This document shows positions 25,516 to 34,586 of a DNA stretch of 64,000 nt, in pieces (the stretch's first letter is position 1; every line of letters begins with the position of its first letter). The translations under genes and the position numbers were made by a program. The notes below the pieces were generated by a model, which was not told the DNA's origin, did no database searches, and was given only the letters and a program-made list of their open reading frames with translations. Source of the stretch: Leisingera thetidis (lineage in GTDB: Bacteria; Pseudomonadota; Alphaproteobacteria; Rhodobacterales; Rhodobacteraceae); the NCBI RefSeq assembly GCF_025857195.1, contig NZ_CP109790.1, positions 62,001 to 126,000 of the forward strand, in the 5' to 3' direction.

Positions 25516-26964
25516 TTATTCCGGCCAGGGGAGGGAGTAGGTCTTGACGTTGGTGAAGAACTTCATCGCCTCGATGACGCCTTCCTTGACGCCGTTGCCC
25601 GAATCCTTGATGCCGCCGAAAGGAGACATCTCGATGCGGTAGCCGGGCTGTTCCCAGATGTTGCAGGTGCCCACGTCCAGGCCGTTGATATAGGCAATCG
25701 CCCGGTTCAGATCGTTGGTGCAGACGCCCGAGGACAGGCCGAACTCGGTGGAGTTGGAGATCTTCATCACCTCGGCGTCGTCATCCGGCACCCGGACGAT
25801 GGGAATGATCGGGCCAAAGGTCTCCTCCATCACCAGTTCGCTGCCGTGCGGCACCCTGTCGACGACAATCGGCGGCAGGAGCGCGCCCTGGCGGGGCGGG
25901 TGATACAGGATCTCGGCACCTTCCTTTTCGGCTTGGAGAACCCGGTTTTCAAACAGCTCTGCCGCCTTGTCGTGGATCACGCAGCCCAGTTCCGTTTCCG
26001 GGTCCTGCGGGTCGCCGAACCTGATCTTCTTCGCCTTTTCCAGAACCAGCGGAACGAACCTGTCCGCAACGCTCTCCTGCACCAGGATGCGCTTGATTGC
26101 GGTGCAGCGCTGGCCGGAGTTGCCGGTGGCACCTGCCACGGCGATGGCGGCGGCCTTGTCCAGGTCGGCGTCGCTGAGGTCGTTCAGCACGATCAGCGGA
26201 TCATTTCCGCCCAGTTCCAGCGCCTGGCGCTTGTAGGCGCCCTTCTCGGCAATCAGCTTGCCCACCGGCACGCCGCCGGTGAAGGTGATGATGTCGATGT
26301 TCTCGTTGGTGATCATCTCCTCGCCGATGTCCTGCGGCCAGCCGGTCACCACCTGGAACATCTCCGGCGGCAGCCCGGCCTCGTACAGAATGTCGGCCAG
26401 CGCGATGCAGGTGAGCGGCGTCAGCTCCGTCGGCTTGCAGACCATGCAGTTGTTGGTGGCAATCGCGGGCGCGATCTTGTGGCTGACCATGTTCAAAGGG
26501 TGGTTGAACGGGGTGATCGCCGAGATCGCCTTCACCGGTTCGCGCTTGGTGAAGATCTTGCGCGGCTTGCCGTTGTGGGTGAGGTCGCAGGAGAAGATCT
26601 CGCCGTCATCCTTCAGCGCCTCGGCCGCGGCGAACTGATAGACATCCTGGGCCCGCCTGGTCTCGTAAATGGCGTGCTGGTGGCAGATGCCCAGCTCCAG
26701 CACCAGCCATTCGGCCAGCCATTCGCGCTTCTCGCCGATCAGCTCCCCGGCCCGCTGCAGGATCCGGCTGCGCTCGTAACGGGTGAGCTTCGGCGTGTAA
26801 CTCGCGGCGATCTCAAAGGCCATGCGGGCGTGTTCCGCCTGGCCTGCGGGCACATGGCCCACCACCTCGCCCGTATAGGGGTAATGCACCGGCACGGTGT
26901 CCTTGGCAAAGACAACCTCGCCGCCGATGCGCATGCCCTCATTGCGGATTTCGATGCTGCTCAT
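25516..26964 (-). CDS. phnY: Phosphonoacetaldehyde dehydrogenase PhnY
   Basis: This 482-residue NAD-dependent aldehyde dehydrogenase has the catalytic cysteine in [12 protein letters not shown], the glutamate in LELGGNDPL and the cofactor motif FTGGVPVGK. In the phnW-phnA-phnY pathway it oxidises phosphonoacetaldehyde to phosphonoacetate. I start at the ATG at 26964 because AAGGAG is six bases upstream; an ATG at 26979 that overlaps the phnA stop by four bases would add five residues. Either way it is translationally close to phnA. Confidence 0.9.
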   Translation of the reverse strand: MSSIEIRNEGMRIGGEVVFAKDTVPVHYPYTGEVVGHVPAGQAEHARMAFEIAASYTPKLTRYERSRILQRAGELIGEKREWLAEWLVLELGICHQHAIYETRRAQDVYQFAAAEALKDDGEIFSCDLTHNGKPRKIFTKREPVKAISAITPFNHPLNMVSHKIAPAIATNNCMVCKPTELTPLTCIALADILYEAGLPPEMFQVVTGWPQDIGEEMITNENIDIITFTGGVPVGKLIAEKGAYKRQALELGGNDPLIVLNDLSDADLDKAAAIAVAGATGNSGQRCTAIKRILVQESVADRFVPLVLEKAKKIRFGDPQDPETELGCVIHDKAAELFENRVLQAEKEGAEILYHPPRQGALLPPIVVDRVPHGSELVMEETFGPIIPIVRVPDDDAEVMKISNSTEFGLSSGVCTNDLNRAIAYINGLDVGTCNIWEQPGYRIEMSPFGGIKDSGNGVKEGVIEAMKFFTNVKTYSLPWPE

Positions 26965-26975
26965 GATCTGCTCCT

Positions 26976-28226
26976 TCATGGTTGCAGCGCCGCCGCCTGC
27001 GCCGCATAGAAAAACGCATCGAAGTTGCGCAGCACCGGGCGCTCCGGCAGCGGCAGGACGCGGTTGCAGATGAACGGCACTTCCTGTTCGGTCAGCCCGC
27101 CATGGCTCCTGAGCGGCTCGTTCAGCGCCGCCAGGTCGTGGCGGTGCTCCGAGGTGCCGATGCAGATGTTCCCGCCGGAGACCAGGATGATGTCGCCGAT
27201 CCGGTCGCCCGGCAGCTCGAACCGTGCCACCGCTTCCTCGCGGGTCAGCACATCGGTGATCGCGTCATAGCCCGCCAGCCGCGCCATGATCCCGGCCCGG
27301 TCCGCGCCCTCGGGCAGATAACAGGTGGCAAAGGAGCCGAGCGCGCCGTGGTGCACCACGTAAGGGTCGGTGATCGGCAGGATCACCCGCGCCTGGCCCG
27401 CGCCCAGCCAGTCATCCATCAGGTCCTGCACGTAGATCACGCTGGGCGAGCCGTCGGCATGGTGCTTGGGCTTCATGCCGTGGTCGGCGGTGACCACGAT
27501 GGCGGCCCCCAGCGCGTCCAGCTCCGTCAGGTATTTGTCGAACATCGCGTAGAAGGCCTTGGCCTCGGCCTGATCGGGGCTGTACTTGTGCTGCACATAA
27601 TCCGTGGTGGTCAGATACATCACGTCCGGCGCCCATTCCTGCAGCAGCTTCACCCCGGCCGCAAAGACAAACTCGCTCAGCTCTGCCGAATAGACCTCGG
27701 GCTGCGCCATGCCCAGCCACTCGCTGGCCTTCTCCTGGCCGTGCTCCGCCGCGGTCGAGGTGTCGGATTTCTCCGCCGAGAAGCACTTGGCGCGGTCGTC
27801 ATCAAACGACAGGCCTGCGCCCAGCAGCGCCCGCAGCTTGTCCTTGGCGGTGACCACGGCCACCCGCGCGCCGGCATCATGGAAGGCCTTGAACACGGTG
27901 GGGGCGCGCAGGAAGCGCACGTCGTTCATCATCACCTCTTCGCCGCTGTCCGGGTCGATCAGGTAATTGCCGCAGATCCCGTGCACCACCGGCGGGCGGC
28001 CGGTGGCAATGCTGAGGTTGTTGGGGTTGGTGAACGACGGGATCACCGAATGCGCCAGCCGGTCGGTGCCGGTCTCCCGCATCCGCTTGAGCGTGGGCAT
28101 CAGCCCGGCGGCAATCGCCTTGTCCAGGTATTCCGGCTCGCAGCCGTCCAGGCAGATGGCAATCGCGCAGGTCCCGGGCACGGCGTAGGCGCGGCCGTTG
28201 GCCACGACGGGGGAGTGAATGGTCAT
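26976..28226 (-). CDS. phnA: Phosphonoacetate hydrolase PhnA
   Basis: This 416-residue member of the alkaline phosphatase superfamily hydrolyses phosphonoacetate to acetate and phosphate. Zinc ligands and the nucleophile are visible: the aspartate of [11 protein letters not shown], the threonine of [23 protein letters not shown] and the histidine of [11 protein letters not shown]. No signal peptide is present, so it is cytoplasmic. It follows phnW after 33 bases and overlaps the possible early start of phnY. Release of phosphate makes this operon a phosphorus as well as carbon/nitrogen source. Confidence 0.93.
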   Translation of the reverse strand: MTIHSPVVANGRAYAVPGTCAIAICLDGCEPEYLDKAIAAGLMPTLKRMRETGTDRLAHSVIPSFTNPNNLSIATGRPPVVHGICGNYLIDPDSGEEVMMNDVRFLRAPTVFKAFHDAGARVAVVTAKDKLRALLGAGLSFDDDRAKCFSAEKSDTSTAAEHGQEKASEWLGMAQPEVYSAELSEFVFAAGVKLLQEWAPDVMYLTTTDYVQHKYSPDQAEAKAFYAMFDKYLTELDALGAAIVVTADHGMKPKHHADGSPSVIYVQDLMDDWLGAGQARVILPITDPYVVHHGALGSFATCYLPEGADRAGIMARLAGYDAITDVLTREEAVARFELPGDRIGDIILVSGGNICIGTSEHRHDLAALNEPLRSHGGLTEQEVPFICNRVLPLPERPVLRNFDAFFYAAQAAALQP

Positions 28227-28259
28227 GTCTTTGACGTCCTTATCTCTCAGGCTTGCTTC

Positions 28260-29447
28260 TCAGGCGGCCAGTTTGGCGCGTTCTGCCAGCGCCGCGGCGG
28301 GCGGGGCCGCGCTGGCGACGCCCATTTCGGCAAGAGTTTCCTTGGCGGCAGCAACAACCTGCCGCATCACGTGTTCATCCATCTGCCCGATGCAGCCGAT
28401 GCGGAAACTGTCCGCCACCGTCAGCTTGCCCGGGTAGATGATGAAGCCCTTCGCCTTCATCAGCTCGTAAAAGCGGCTGAACACGAAGTTTTCATCCGCG
28501 GGGCAGAAGAAGGTGACGATGATCGGCGACAGCCAGCGGTCCTGCAGCAGGGTCTCGAACCCCAGCCCGCGCATGCCCGCCACCATCGCATCGCGGTTGC
28601 GCCGGTAGCGCGCGCCGCGCCCCCCGACACCGCCTTCGGCCTCATGCGCCTTCAGCGCTTCCAGGAAGGCCGCCACCGCATGGGTCGGCGGCGTGAACCG
28701 CCACTGGCCGGTCTTTTCCATATGCGCCCATTGCGCATGCACATCCAAAGACAGCGAATGGCTGTTGCCCTTGGCCGCCTCCAGCTCCGCCTTGCGGGCG
28801 ATGACAAAGCCGAAGCCCGGCACCCCTTCGATGCATTTGTTGGCCGAGGACACCATCGCCTCGTAGCGGATCTGCGCGGGCTTCAATTCAATCGCGCCAA
28901 AGGCCGACATCGAGTCGATCAGAAGCTTGCGGCCCGCGGCATAAACCGCCTCGGAAATCTCCTCCACCGGGTTCAGGATGCCCGAAGAGGTCTCGCAGTG
29001 GATCGCCACCACATGGGTGATCGAGGGATCCTCCGCCAGGATCTGCGCCACCTCCGGCCCGCGCGGCGGCAGGTAGTCGCCCTTGTCCAGCAGCTGATAG
29101 GCGCGGCCCAGGTAGTGCAGCGTCTGCGCCGAGCGCAGCCCGTAGGCGCCGTTGGCCAGCACCAGCGCCTTGCCGCCGCGCGGCACGAAGGACGCCAGCA
29201 TCGCCTCCACCGCAAAGCTGCCGGAGCCCTGCATCGGCACGCAGTCAAACTCCGCGGCACCGTCGCCCAGCAGCGCCAGCAGGCGGCGGCGCATCTCGCG
29301 GGTCATCGCCCGGAAGTCGTCGTCCCAGCTGCCCCAGTCCCGCAGCATCGCCTGTTTCACCTCATAGGAAGTGGTCAGCGGCCCGGGCGTGAGAAGATAG
29401 GGCTCACCCAGAAAGGGCGGATCAATCTGCGGTGCCGAAGCGGTCAT
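28260..29447 (-). CDS. phnW: 2-aminoethylphosphonate:pyruvate transaminase PhnW
   Basis: This 395-residue class V aminotransferase begins with the diagnostic [10 protein letters not shown] and has the PLP lysine in [15 protein letters not shown]. It moves the amino group of 2-aminoethylphosphonate to pyruvate, giving phosphonoacetaldehyde and alanine, and is the first gene of the phnW-phnA-phnY-pbfA operon. The start ATG at 29447 has GGAGACAGG upstream; an earlier ATG would add 26 residues with unlikely composition. No phosphonate transporter or regulator gene is next to the operon in this window. Confidence 0.93.
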   Translation of the reverse strand: MTASAPQIDPPFLGEPYLLTPGPLTTSYEVKQAMLRDWGSWDDDFRAMTREMRRRLLALLGDGAAEFDCVPMQGSGSFAVEAMLASFVPRGGKALVLANGAYGLRSAQTLHYLGRAYQLLDKGDYLPPRGPEVAQILAEDPSITHVVAIHCETSSGILNPVEEISEAVYAAGRKLLIDSMSAFGAIELKPAQIRYEAMVSSANKCIEGVPGFGFVIARKAELEAAKGNSHSLSLDVHAQWAHMEKTGQWRFTPPTHAVAAFLEALKAHEAEGGVGGRGARYRRNRDAMVAGMRGLGFETLLQDRWLSPIIVTFFCPADENFVFSRFYELMKAKGFIIYPGKLTVADSFRIGCIGQMDEHVMRQVVAAAKETLAEMGVASAAPPAAALAERAKLAA

Positions 29448-29827
29448 TGCCTGTCTCCAAAACATGTTCCAGATGCATGATTGCGCCAGATAAACCCATA
29501 TGTAAAATTGCAAAAAACAATCCAATCATAGGCCAAACCTATAAACATCAAGAGAGATGCAGCCCCGGTTTCGGGCAGGAAACCCGACGGCAGCCCGGGA
29601 CTGCAGCCAGCTGAGCCCTGCAGGCCGGTATCCGGCAAGCCGTGACCGCTGCTGACAGCGGTCCCGCAGGTGCCCCAGCCGGGTAAACCTGTCTTATTCA
29701 CAGCACCGCAGCATTTGCCATCTGCGCGAAGGCGGCGGCCTCGCCGCTCGCCTCCATAACCCGTATAGGGGTCATGTCCCGGAATTGCGCCTCAGCGGTA
29801 TTCCGTCAAGGCCGCCGCCGTCTGCGC
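29448..29827. other. Non-coding region upstream of the phn operon
   Basis: I see no gene with a ribosome site here. The first 110 bases are AT-rich and should carry the phnW promoter on the minus strand. They contain an inverted repeat ATAGG-N5-CCTAT (29528-29542), about 80 bases before the phnW start, that could be an operator. A perfect 8-bp hairpin GACCGCTG / CAGCGGTC lies at 29644-29663 without a T-run. Confidence 0.5.
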
Positions 29828-29858
29828 GCCCTGCCGGCTACCTGGCTGCCGGCAGGGC
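29828..29858 (-). terminator. Hairpin after the sox-Rieske operon
   Basis: A perfect 11-bp stem GCCCTGCCGGC / GCCGGCAGGGC lies 10 bases downstream of the Rieske oxygenase stop on the minus strand. There is no T-run after it, so termination is likely but not certain. Confidence 0.5.
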
Positions 29859-29867
29859 ATTGGACCA

Positions 29868-30905
29868 TCAGACCGTTTCCGCAGCCTTTGATTCCGCATC
29901 GATAAGCTTTTGCAAGCGGCGGCGGAACAGCAAGGGACCGGCGTCAATTGCCAGATCGACGTTCCGGGTGGTCTTTCCGGTCATCCCCTTTTGCACCTCG
30001 ATCAGAATCTCCCGGTCTTCATTGAATGCCACCTCGACCGAGTCGCTCATGTACTGGGATATTTCCGCGTTCTGCGCATGCACATTGCGGATCTGAAACC
30101 AGTAATAGCGTGTGGTTTCTTCATCTTCCGGGGTCATGAAGTTGTAGCTGTCCATTTGGAAATACTGCCCCTCCGGCAGGTTGCTTGCGTCGCCACCGGT
30201 GCCTGCAGGCACGAACACCGCCTTGATATATGCAAGCGACGGGTAACGGACCTCGTAATGCTGCTCGCGGTCGCAATTGCCCTCGAACGGCACCAGTTTC
30301 CGATAGAAGGGCGCAACCTCCACATCATACATCCAGCGCGACACGATCACGCCGGTTTCCGTGCCGGTGACGGTCAGCGGCTCCTCCTCGCAGGCGGCAT
30401 TGCCAAAGGAGCTTTGATGCACCCAGGCGACATGGCTGGGATCGAGCAGATTGTCGGTGATGTAAAGGTAATTGCAGGGAAACGGCATCGCGTCGCCCTT
30501 GTTGATGCCCCAGCCCGGCTCTTCGAAATGCGCGACCTTGAAGATCTTGTCCGGATCCGCCAGCGCCGGATCGCCCATCCAGATCCAGACCAGACCATAG
30601 CGGCTTTCGACCGGGTAGGCGTGGATGTTGGTGGCCGGCGGGATCTTGTCCTGGCCGGGCACGCGCACGCAGCTGCCGGTGCAATCGAAGGTCAGCCCGT
30701 GATAGCCGCATTCGATATGGTCGCCTTTGATGCGCCCTTTGGACAGCGGCAGCTTGCGGTGCGGGCAGGCATCGATCAGCGCCACAGGGGCGCCGGCTTC
30801 GGTGCGGAAGACCACGATCTTTTCGCCCAGCACCTTGATCTGGCGCGGCTCGCGGGTAATTTCGCTGTCCCATGCAGCGACATACCAGGTGTTGCGGAGA
30901 TACAT
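29868..30905 (-). CDS. VanA-like Rieske oxygenase (O- or N-demethylase alpha subunit)
   Basis: This 345-residue protein has a Rieske [2Fe-2S] site (C47, H49 in CPHRKLPLSKG; C66, H69 in ECGYHG). The mononuclear iron site lies in DNLLDPSHVAWVH: bridging D155, ligands H158 and H163. The ordering matches the vanillate O-demethylase (VanA/PobA) group. Such enzymes remove methyl groups as formaldehyde. It is the last gene of a soxB-soxD-soxA-soxG operon, two bases after soxG, so an N-methyl substrate is plausible. No reductase gene (VanB-like) is nearby; electrons must come from another locus. I start at MYLRNTWYVAAWDSE (30905), which matches the family N-terminus and has AGAGG upstream. Confidence 0.82.
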   Translation of the reverse strand: MYLRNTWYVAAWDSEITREPRQIKVLGEKIVVFRTEAGAPVALIDACPHRKLPLSKGRIKGDHIECGYHGLTFDCTGSCVRVPGQDKIPPATNIHAYPVESRYGLVWIWMGDPALADPDKIFKVAHFEEPGWGINKGDAMPFPCNYLYITDNLLDPSHVAWVHQSSFGNAACEEEPLTVTGTETGVIVSRWMYDVEVAPFYRKLVPFEGNCDREQHYEVRYPSLAYIKAVFVPAGTGGDASNLPEGQYFQMDSYNFMTPEDEETTRYYWFQIRNVHAQNAEISQYMSDSVEVAFNEDREILIEVQKGMTGKTTRNVDLAIDAGPLLFRRRLQKLIDAESKAAETV

Positions 30906-30907
30906 GT

Positions 30908-31459
30908 TCAGCCTCTTCTGTCTGGGGCGCCGGGGGGGACCGGGCGCGGATCGGTGGATGGATCGGCAATGTCGTGGCGCAAGGCCAGTGCACGCAAATG
31001 GTCCGCAAAGGACTGCGCAGCAGACCGGGACACCACCAGATTCACGTCGCGGGTGCTGTGCCACCAGACCGTGCAGTCATAGCCGCCCAGCCGGGTGCGG
31101 ATGCAGCGGGCCTGGCGTATTTGCGGCGCAAACAGGTCCGCACTGGTGTAAAGATCCAGAAATTGCAGCGCCTCGACGCCGCGCAGGCGGAACTGGGTCC
31201 AGCCATGGCCGATGTCCGCCGTGCGGTACCGGCCCTCAGGCACCGGGCCGCTGCACCAAGCCGTTCCGGGCCAGAGCCGCAGAAGCAAGCTTCCGCCGTG
31301 CTGGCGCATCTGTCCAAAGGGCAGCAGCATGTCCAAGGCCCCGGGCCCCGCGTTCAAGGCGGTCAGCGGCAGGAACGTTTCATCCAACCGCAGCCCGAGC
31401 GGGCCGGGCAGGAAGCCGGCCGCATCGCTTGCGCGGGTGATCTCCGGCGCTTCATCCAT
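30908..31459 (-). CDS. soxG: Sarcosine oxidase gamma subunit-like protein
   Basis: This 183-residue protein follows a SoxA-type alpha subunit and shows the weakly conserved GcvT-like fold segments of SoxG (ARCIRTRLGGYDCTVWWHS, VNLVVSRSAAQSFADHLRAL). The gamma subunit stabilises the heterotetramer rather than doing chemistry. The ATG at 31459 has GGGGAG seven bases upstream and overlaps the soxA stop by eight bases. The low conservation of this family makes position the main evidence. Confidence 0.75.
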   Translation of the reverse strand: MDEAPEITRASDAAGFLPGPLGLRLDETFLPLTALNAGPGALDMLLPFGQMRQHGGSLLLRLWPGTAWCSGPVPEGRYRTADIGHGWTQFRLRGVEALQFLDLYTSADLFAPQIRQARCIRTRLGGYDCTVWWHSTRDVNLVVSRSAAQSFADHLRALALRHDIADPSTDPRPVPPGAPDRRG

Positions 31460-34328
31460 GCAGCCGCTCCCCATTCGGGTCATAGAAACAGGGTTCCGCG
31501 ACCCGGACCCGCACCGAACTCCCGGCAACCGGAGAATGCGCCCAAAGCACATCTCCCAGCCGGTTGCGGCCGTCTTGCAGAAAGCCAAGCGCAACCGGGC
31601 GGCCAAGAGCGGGGCTGCCGATTGCCGCGGTCAGATGGCCGATGGTTGCGGCGCATCCCCTGGCGTCAATGTCCTGATCGCTCAGATGCGCGGCATAGGG
31701 GATGGGCGTTGTGCCGTCCTCCGGAACCAGCCCCACCAGCTGTTCGCGTCCTTCTGCCTGCAGACCTGAGCGCTGCAGCAGGGCACGGCCCAGAAAATCC
31801 TTCTTCGTCGAGACCATGCCGCCCATGCCCAGATCCCCCGGCGTGCGGCGGCCGTCGATTTCGGTGCCTGCCGACAGATGCCCCTTTTCGATCCGCAGCA
31901 CGTCCAGCGTTTCCAGCCCGTAGGGCGTGATATCCCATTCGGCGCCGCGCGCCATAACACGGGCCAGCAGAGCCCCGGCATAGCCCGCCGGAACATTGAT
32001 CTCATAGCTCAGCTCGCCCGAGAAGCTGACCGCGAACACCCGCGCAGGCAGCCCGCCGAGATGTCCCTCGCGCACTGCCGCAAAGGGGAAGGCGTCGCGG
32101 GACGTCCCGAAATCCGGCTCCAGCGCGGTCAGGAGACTGCGCGCATTCGGGCCGGCTATCGCCAGCGAGGCCCAATGATCGCTGACATCCGTGAGCGACA
32201 CATCCAGTCCCGGCCAGTCAGCCTGCGCGCATTTCCGCATGTGCCGCCAGACGGAACCCGCATTGGCGGTGGTTGCGGTTACCATGAAATGGTCCGGGGC
32301 CAGGCAGGCGATGGTGCCGTCGTCAAACACATAGCCGTCCTCCCGCAGCAACAGCGCATAGCGCAGCCGGCCGGGCTGGATGGCGGCAAAGTTGTTGCAG
32401 TAAAGACGGCCGAGGAACTCCAGCGCATCCGGCCCCTGCACGTCGATCTTGCCAAGGGTGGACATGTCCACGCAGCCCAGCGAATTGCGCACCGCACGGG
32501 TTTCCCGCTCAATCGCCTGCGGCATGGTTTCGCCCGGCTTCGGAAAGTAACGGGGATAGAGCCACGCGCCGGAGGTCTGGAACACGCAGCCCAGTTTCCC
32601 GAACCCATTGTGAAAAGGCGTGCGCAGGGCGGGGGTCATCTGCCTGCCTGTCTCCGCCCCGGCCAAAGCGCCCAGGGAGACCGGCGAATAAGGCGGGCGA
32701 TAGGTGGTGTGGCCAATGGCGGCAGGGTCCTGCCCGGACAGCGCGGCGATTTCCAGCACACCGTTGGTCCAGCTGATCTTGCCCTGATCGGTCCCCATGC
32801 CAAGGGTAGTGTAACGCTTGGTCAGCTCGATATCCCGGTAGCCCTCCCGCTGTGCCAGGGCGATGTCCTCGCGGGTGACGTCATTCTGAAAATCGGCAAA
32901 GGCCTTGCCGTTGCCTGCGGTGAAGACCTCTTTCAAAGCAGGCGCAGGGGACGGGCGCGGCAGGCAAAGGTGCTTGTGCATCTCCAGCTCCGCCATCGCC
33001 TGATGCGCGGCAGCCTTGCCGTCGGCAATGCAATCGCCCGTGTCCAGAACCCCGCGGGCGCCGCCGATGGGGCGCAAGGGTCCCTCCGTTTCCGGCGGCA
33101 GCAGGCTCTGGCTGGTTTCCGAAAAGCTGAGCCGGCCGCCCATCTGCGCAAACAGATGCGCTGTCGGCATCCAACCCGCCGACATGGCCAGCAAATCGCA
33201 AGCCGTGCGGTGCTTGCGGCCGTGCGCATCGCGCCAGGCGAGGCCGGCCAGATGCTTTTTGCCTTGGGTGCAGAGAAGGCGGGCCCCGGCGGGCAGCTCC
33301 GCGGCAACGGCAATCCCGGCCTCCTGCAGGGCGGCCACGGTCGCGGCGCGCTCCTGCGGATCACTCACGGCCACCACGGCGCGGTTCCCGGGTGCCAGGC
33401 CAAAGCGGCGGATGTAGCTGCGCACCGCGCCCGCCAGCATGATGCCGGGGCGGTCATTCCCGGGGAACACCAGCGGGCGTTCGATGGCGCCGGCCGCCAG
33501 CAGGACGCGCTTGGCCCGTATCTTCCAGAGTACCGCCCGGCAGGCGCTGCCGGCGGGGAGCGTCTCCACCGCCTGCACCAGCCCGTGGTCATACTGCCCA
33601 AAGGCCAGCGTGCCGGGCATCACGGTGACATTGGACAACGCCTGCAGCGCGTCCGCCGCATCCTCGGCCCAGTCCAGCGCGGGCAAGCCTTGCAGAGTTT
33701 CCCCGGACGACAGCAGCGAGCCGCCAATGGCGTGGTCCTGTTCCAGCAGGATCACCGTTGCACCCGACTGCGCCGCTGTCACCGCCGCCGACAGCCCCGC
33801 CGGACCGCTGCCGATCACCAGCACATCGCAGCTTTTCCGCCGCTTGTCATAAAGCGCAGGATCGGACGCCGGGTCCACCTCCCCATGCCCGGCCGCCTGG
33901 CGGATCAGCGGCGCAAAGCGCCGGTGCCAGGCGCCCCGCGGCCACAGGAACGTCTTGTAATAAAACCCGGCGCCGATCGTCCTGCCGAGCAGGCCCAGCA
34001 CCGCGGCCCGGTCCTTGTCCAGCGAAGGGGTGGTGTTCTGGCTGGCCACCTGCAGCCCGTCGCGCAAGCGCACTTCGGTCACCTTCAGGTTCGGCGTGCT
34101 GCCGCTCTCATCCCGGACGGTGACCATGGCCGAGGGCTCTTCCAGCCCTGCCGACAGAATTCCCCGCGGGCGGTGGTACTTCAGCGAGCGCGCCACCAGG
34201 TGCCGCCCGTTGGCCAAAAGGGCCGAGGCCAGCGTATCGCCGGGATGGCCGGTCATCGCCACACCATCGAAGGTGAAGCAGAGCGTCCGGCTGCGGTCGA
34301 TCAGCCCTCCTGCGGGCAAGCGCCTCAT
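31452..34328 (-). CDS. soxA: Sarcosine oxidase alpha subunit-like protein
   Basis: This 958-residue protein matches the heterotetrameric sarcosine oxidase alpha subunit in length and order. An N-terminal SoxA-A3-type segment (about 1-110) comes first, then a dinucleotide-binding domain (VLVIGSGPAGLSAAV near residue 170). A [2Fe-2S]-like/NAD domain follows, and a C-terminal GcvT aminomethyl-folate domain from about residue 590. It would oxidise an N-methyl group and pass the one-carbon unit to tetrahydrofolate. ATG overlaps the soxD stop by four bases. Operators for a GntR regulator lie upstream of the operon. It may use a substrate other than sarcosine, since the regulon also encodes Rieske oxygenases and a peptide-type importer. 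Confidence 0.88.
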   Translation of the reverse strand: MRRLPAGGLIDRSRTLCFTFDGVAMTGHPGDTLASALLANGRHLVARSLKYHRPRGILSAGLEEPSAMVTVRDESGSTPNLKVTEVRLRDGLQVASQNTTPSLDKDRAAVLGLLGRTIGAGFYYKTFLWPRGAWHRRFAPLIRQAAGHGEVDPASDPALYDKRRKSCDVLVIGSGPAGLSAAVTAAQSGATVILLEQDHAIGGSLLSSGETLQGLPALDWAEDAADALQALSNVTVMPGTLAFGQYDHGLVQAVETLPAGSACRAVLWKIRAKRVLLAAGAIERPLVFPGNDRPGIMLAGAVRSYIRRFGLAPGNRAVVAVSDPQERAATVAALQEAGIAVAAELPAGARLLCTQGKKHLAGLAWRDAHGRKHRTACDLLAMSAGWMPTAHLFAQMGGRLSFSETSQSLLPPETEGPLRPIGGARGVLDTGDCIADGKAAAHQAMAELEMHKHLCLPRPSPAPALKEVFTAGNGKAFADFQNDVTREDIALAQREGYRDIELTKRYTTLGMGTDQGKISWTNGVLEIAALSGQDPAAIGHTTYRPPYSPVSLGALAGAETGRQMTPALRTPFHNGFGKLGCVFQTSGAWLYPRYFPKPGETMPQAIERETRAVRNSLGCVDMSTLGKIDVQGPDALEFLGRLYCNNFAAIQPGRLRYALLLREDGYVFDDGTIACLAPDHFMVTATTANAGSVWRHMRKCAQADWPGLDVSLTDVSDHWASLAIAGPNARSLLTALEPDFGTSRDAFPFAAVREGHLGGLPARVFAVSFSGELSYEINVPAGYAGALLARVMARGAEWDITPYGLETLDVLRIEKGHLSAGTEIDGRRTPGDLGMGGMVSTKKDFLGRALLQRSGLQAEGREQLVGLVPEDGTTPIPYAAHLSDQDIDARGCAATIGHLTAAIGSPALGRPVALGFLQDGRNRLGDVLWAHSPVAGSSVRVRVAEPCFYDPNGERLHG

Positions 34329-34576
34329 TCCGCGCCTCCCGGATGGAATTCATGAGAGACCGTGTCCCGCGTGACTTCGATCCATGCCTCGCAGCCGCTG
34401 CCGTGATACCAAAGCTCCCGCAAGGCGCCGCGCGGGTTGTGTCCCATATGAAGGGCTTTGCTCCAGACCGCAGCATCCGCCTGTCCGGCCAGCGCAGGCA
34501 GATCGCGGCGGGGGCCGCCATAGGTGAACTCGCTTTCCTCGCGCAGGCCGCAGAGGGGGCAGGGGATCAACAGCAT
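34325..34576 (-). CDS. soxD: Sarcosine oxidase delta subunit
   Basis: This 83-residue protein has the SoxD zinc-binding start LLIPCPLCGLREESEF and the typical middle HNPRGALRELWYHGSGCEAW. In the known enzyme the delta subunit binds zinc. The ATG at 34576 has AGGAG seven bases upstream and lies ten bases after soxB; its stop overlaps soxA by four bases. Confidence 0.9.
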   Translation of the reverse strand: MLLIPCPLCGLREESEFTYGGPRRDLPALAGQADAAVWSKALHMGHNPRGALRELWYHGSGCEAWIEVTRDTVSHEFHPGGAE

Positions 34577-34586
34577 CTCATCGCTC

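Noticed and set aside
24067..29480. Very long open frames on the plus strand, opposite the phosphonate genes
   Set aside because: They mirror phnW, phnA, phnY and pbfA codon by codon, lack ribosome sites and have Arg/His/Gln-rich composition typical of antisense frames in GC-rich genes.
31878..34355. An 825-codon plus-strand open frame opposite soxA
   Set aside because: It is the antisense shadow of soxA, which has clear domains, coupling to soxD and soxG and a normal length.
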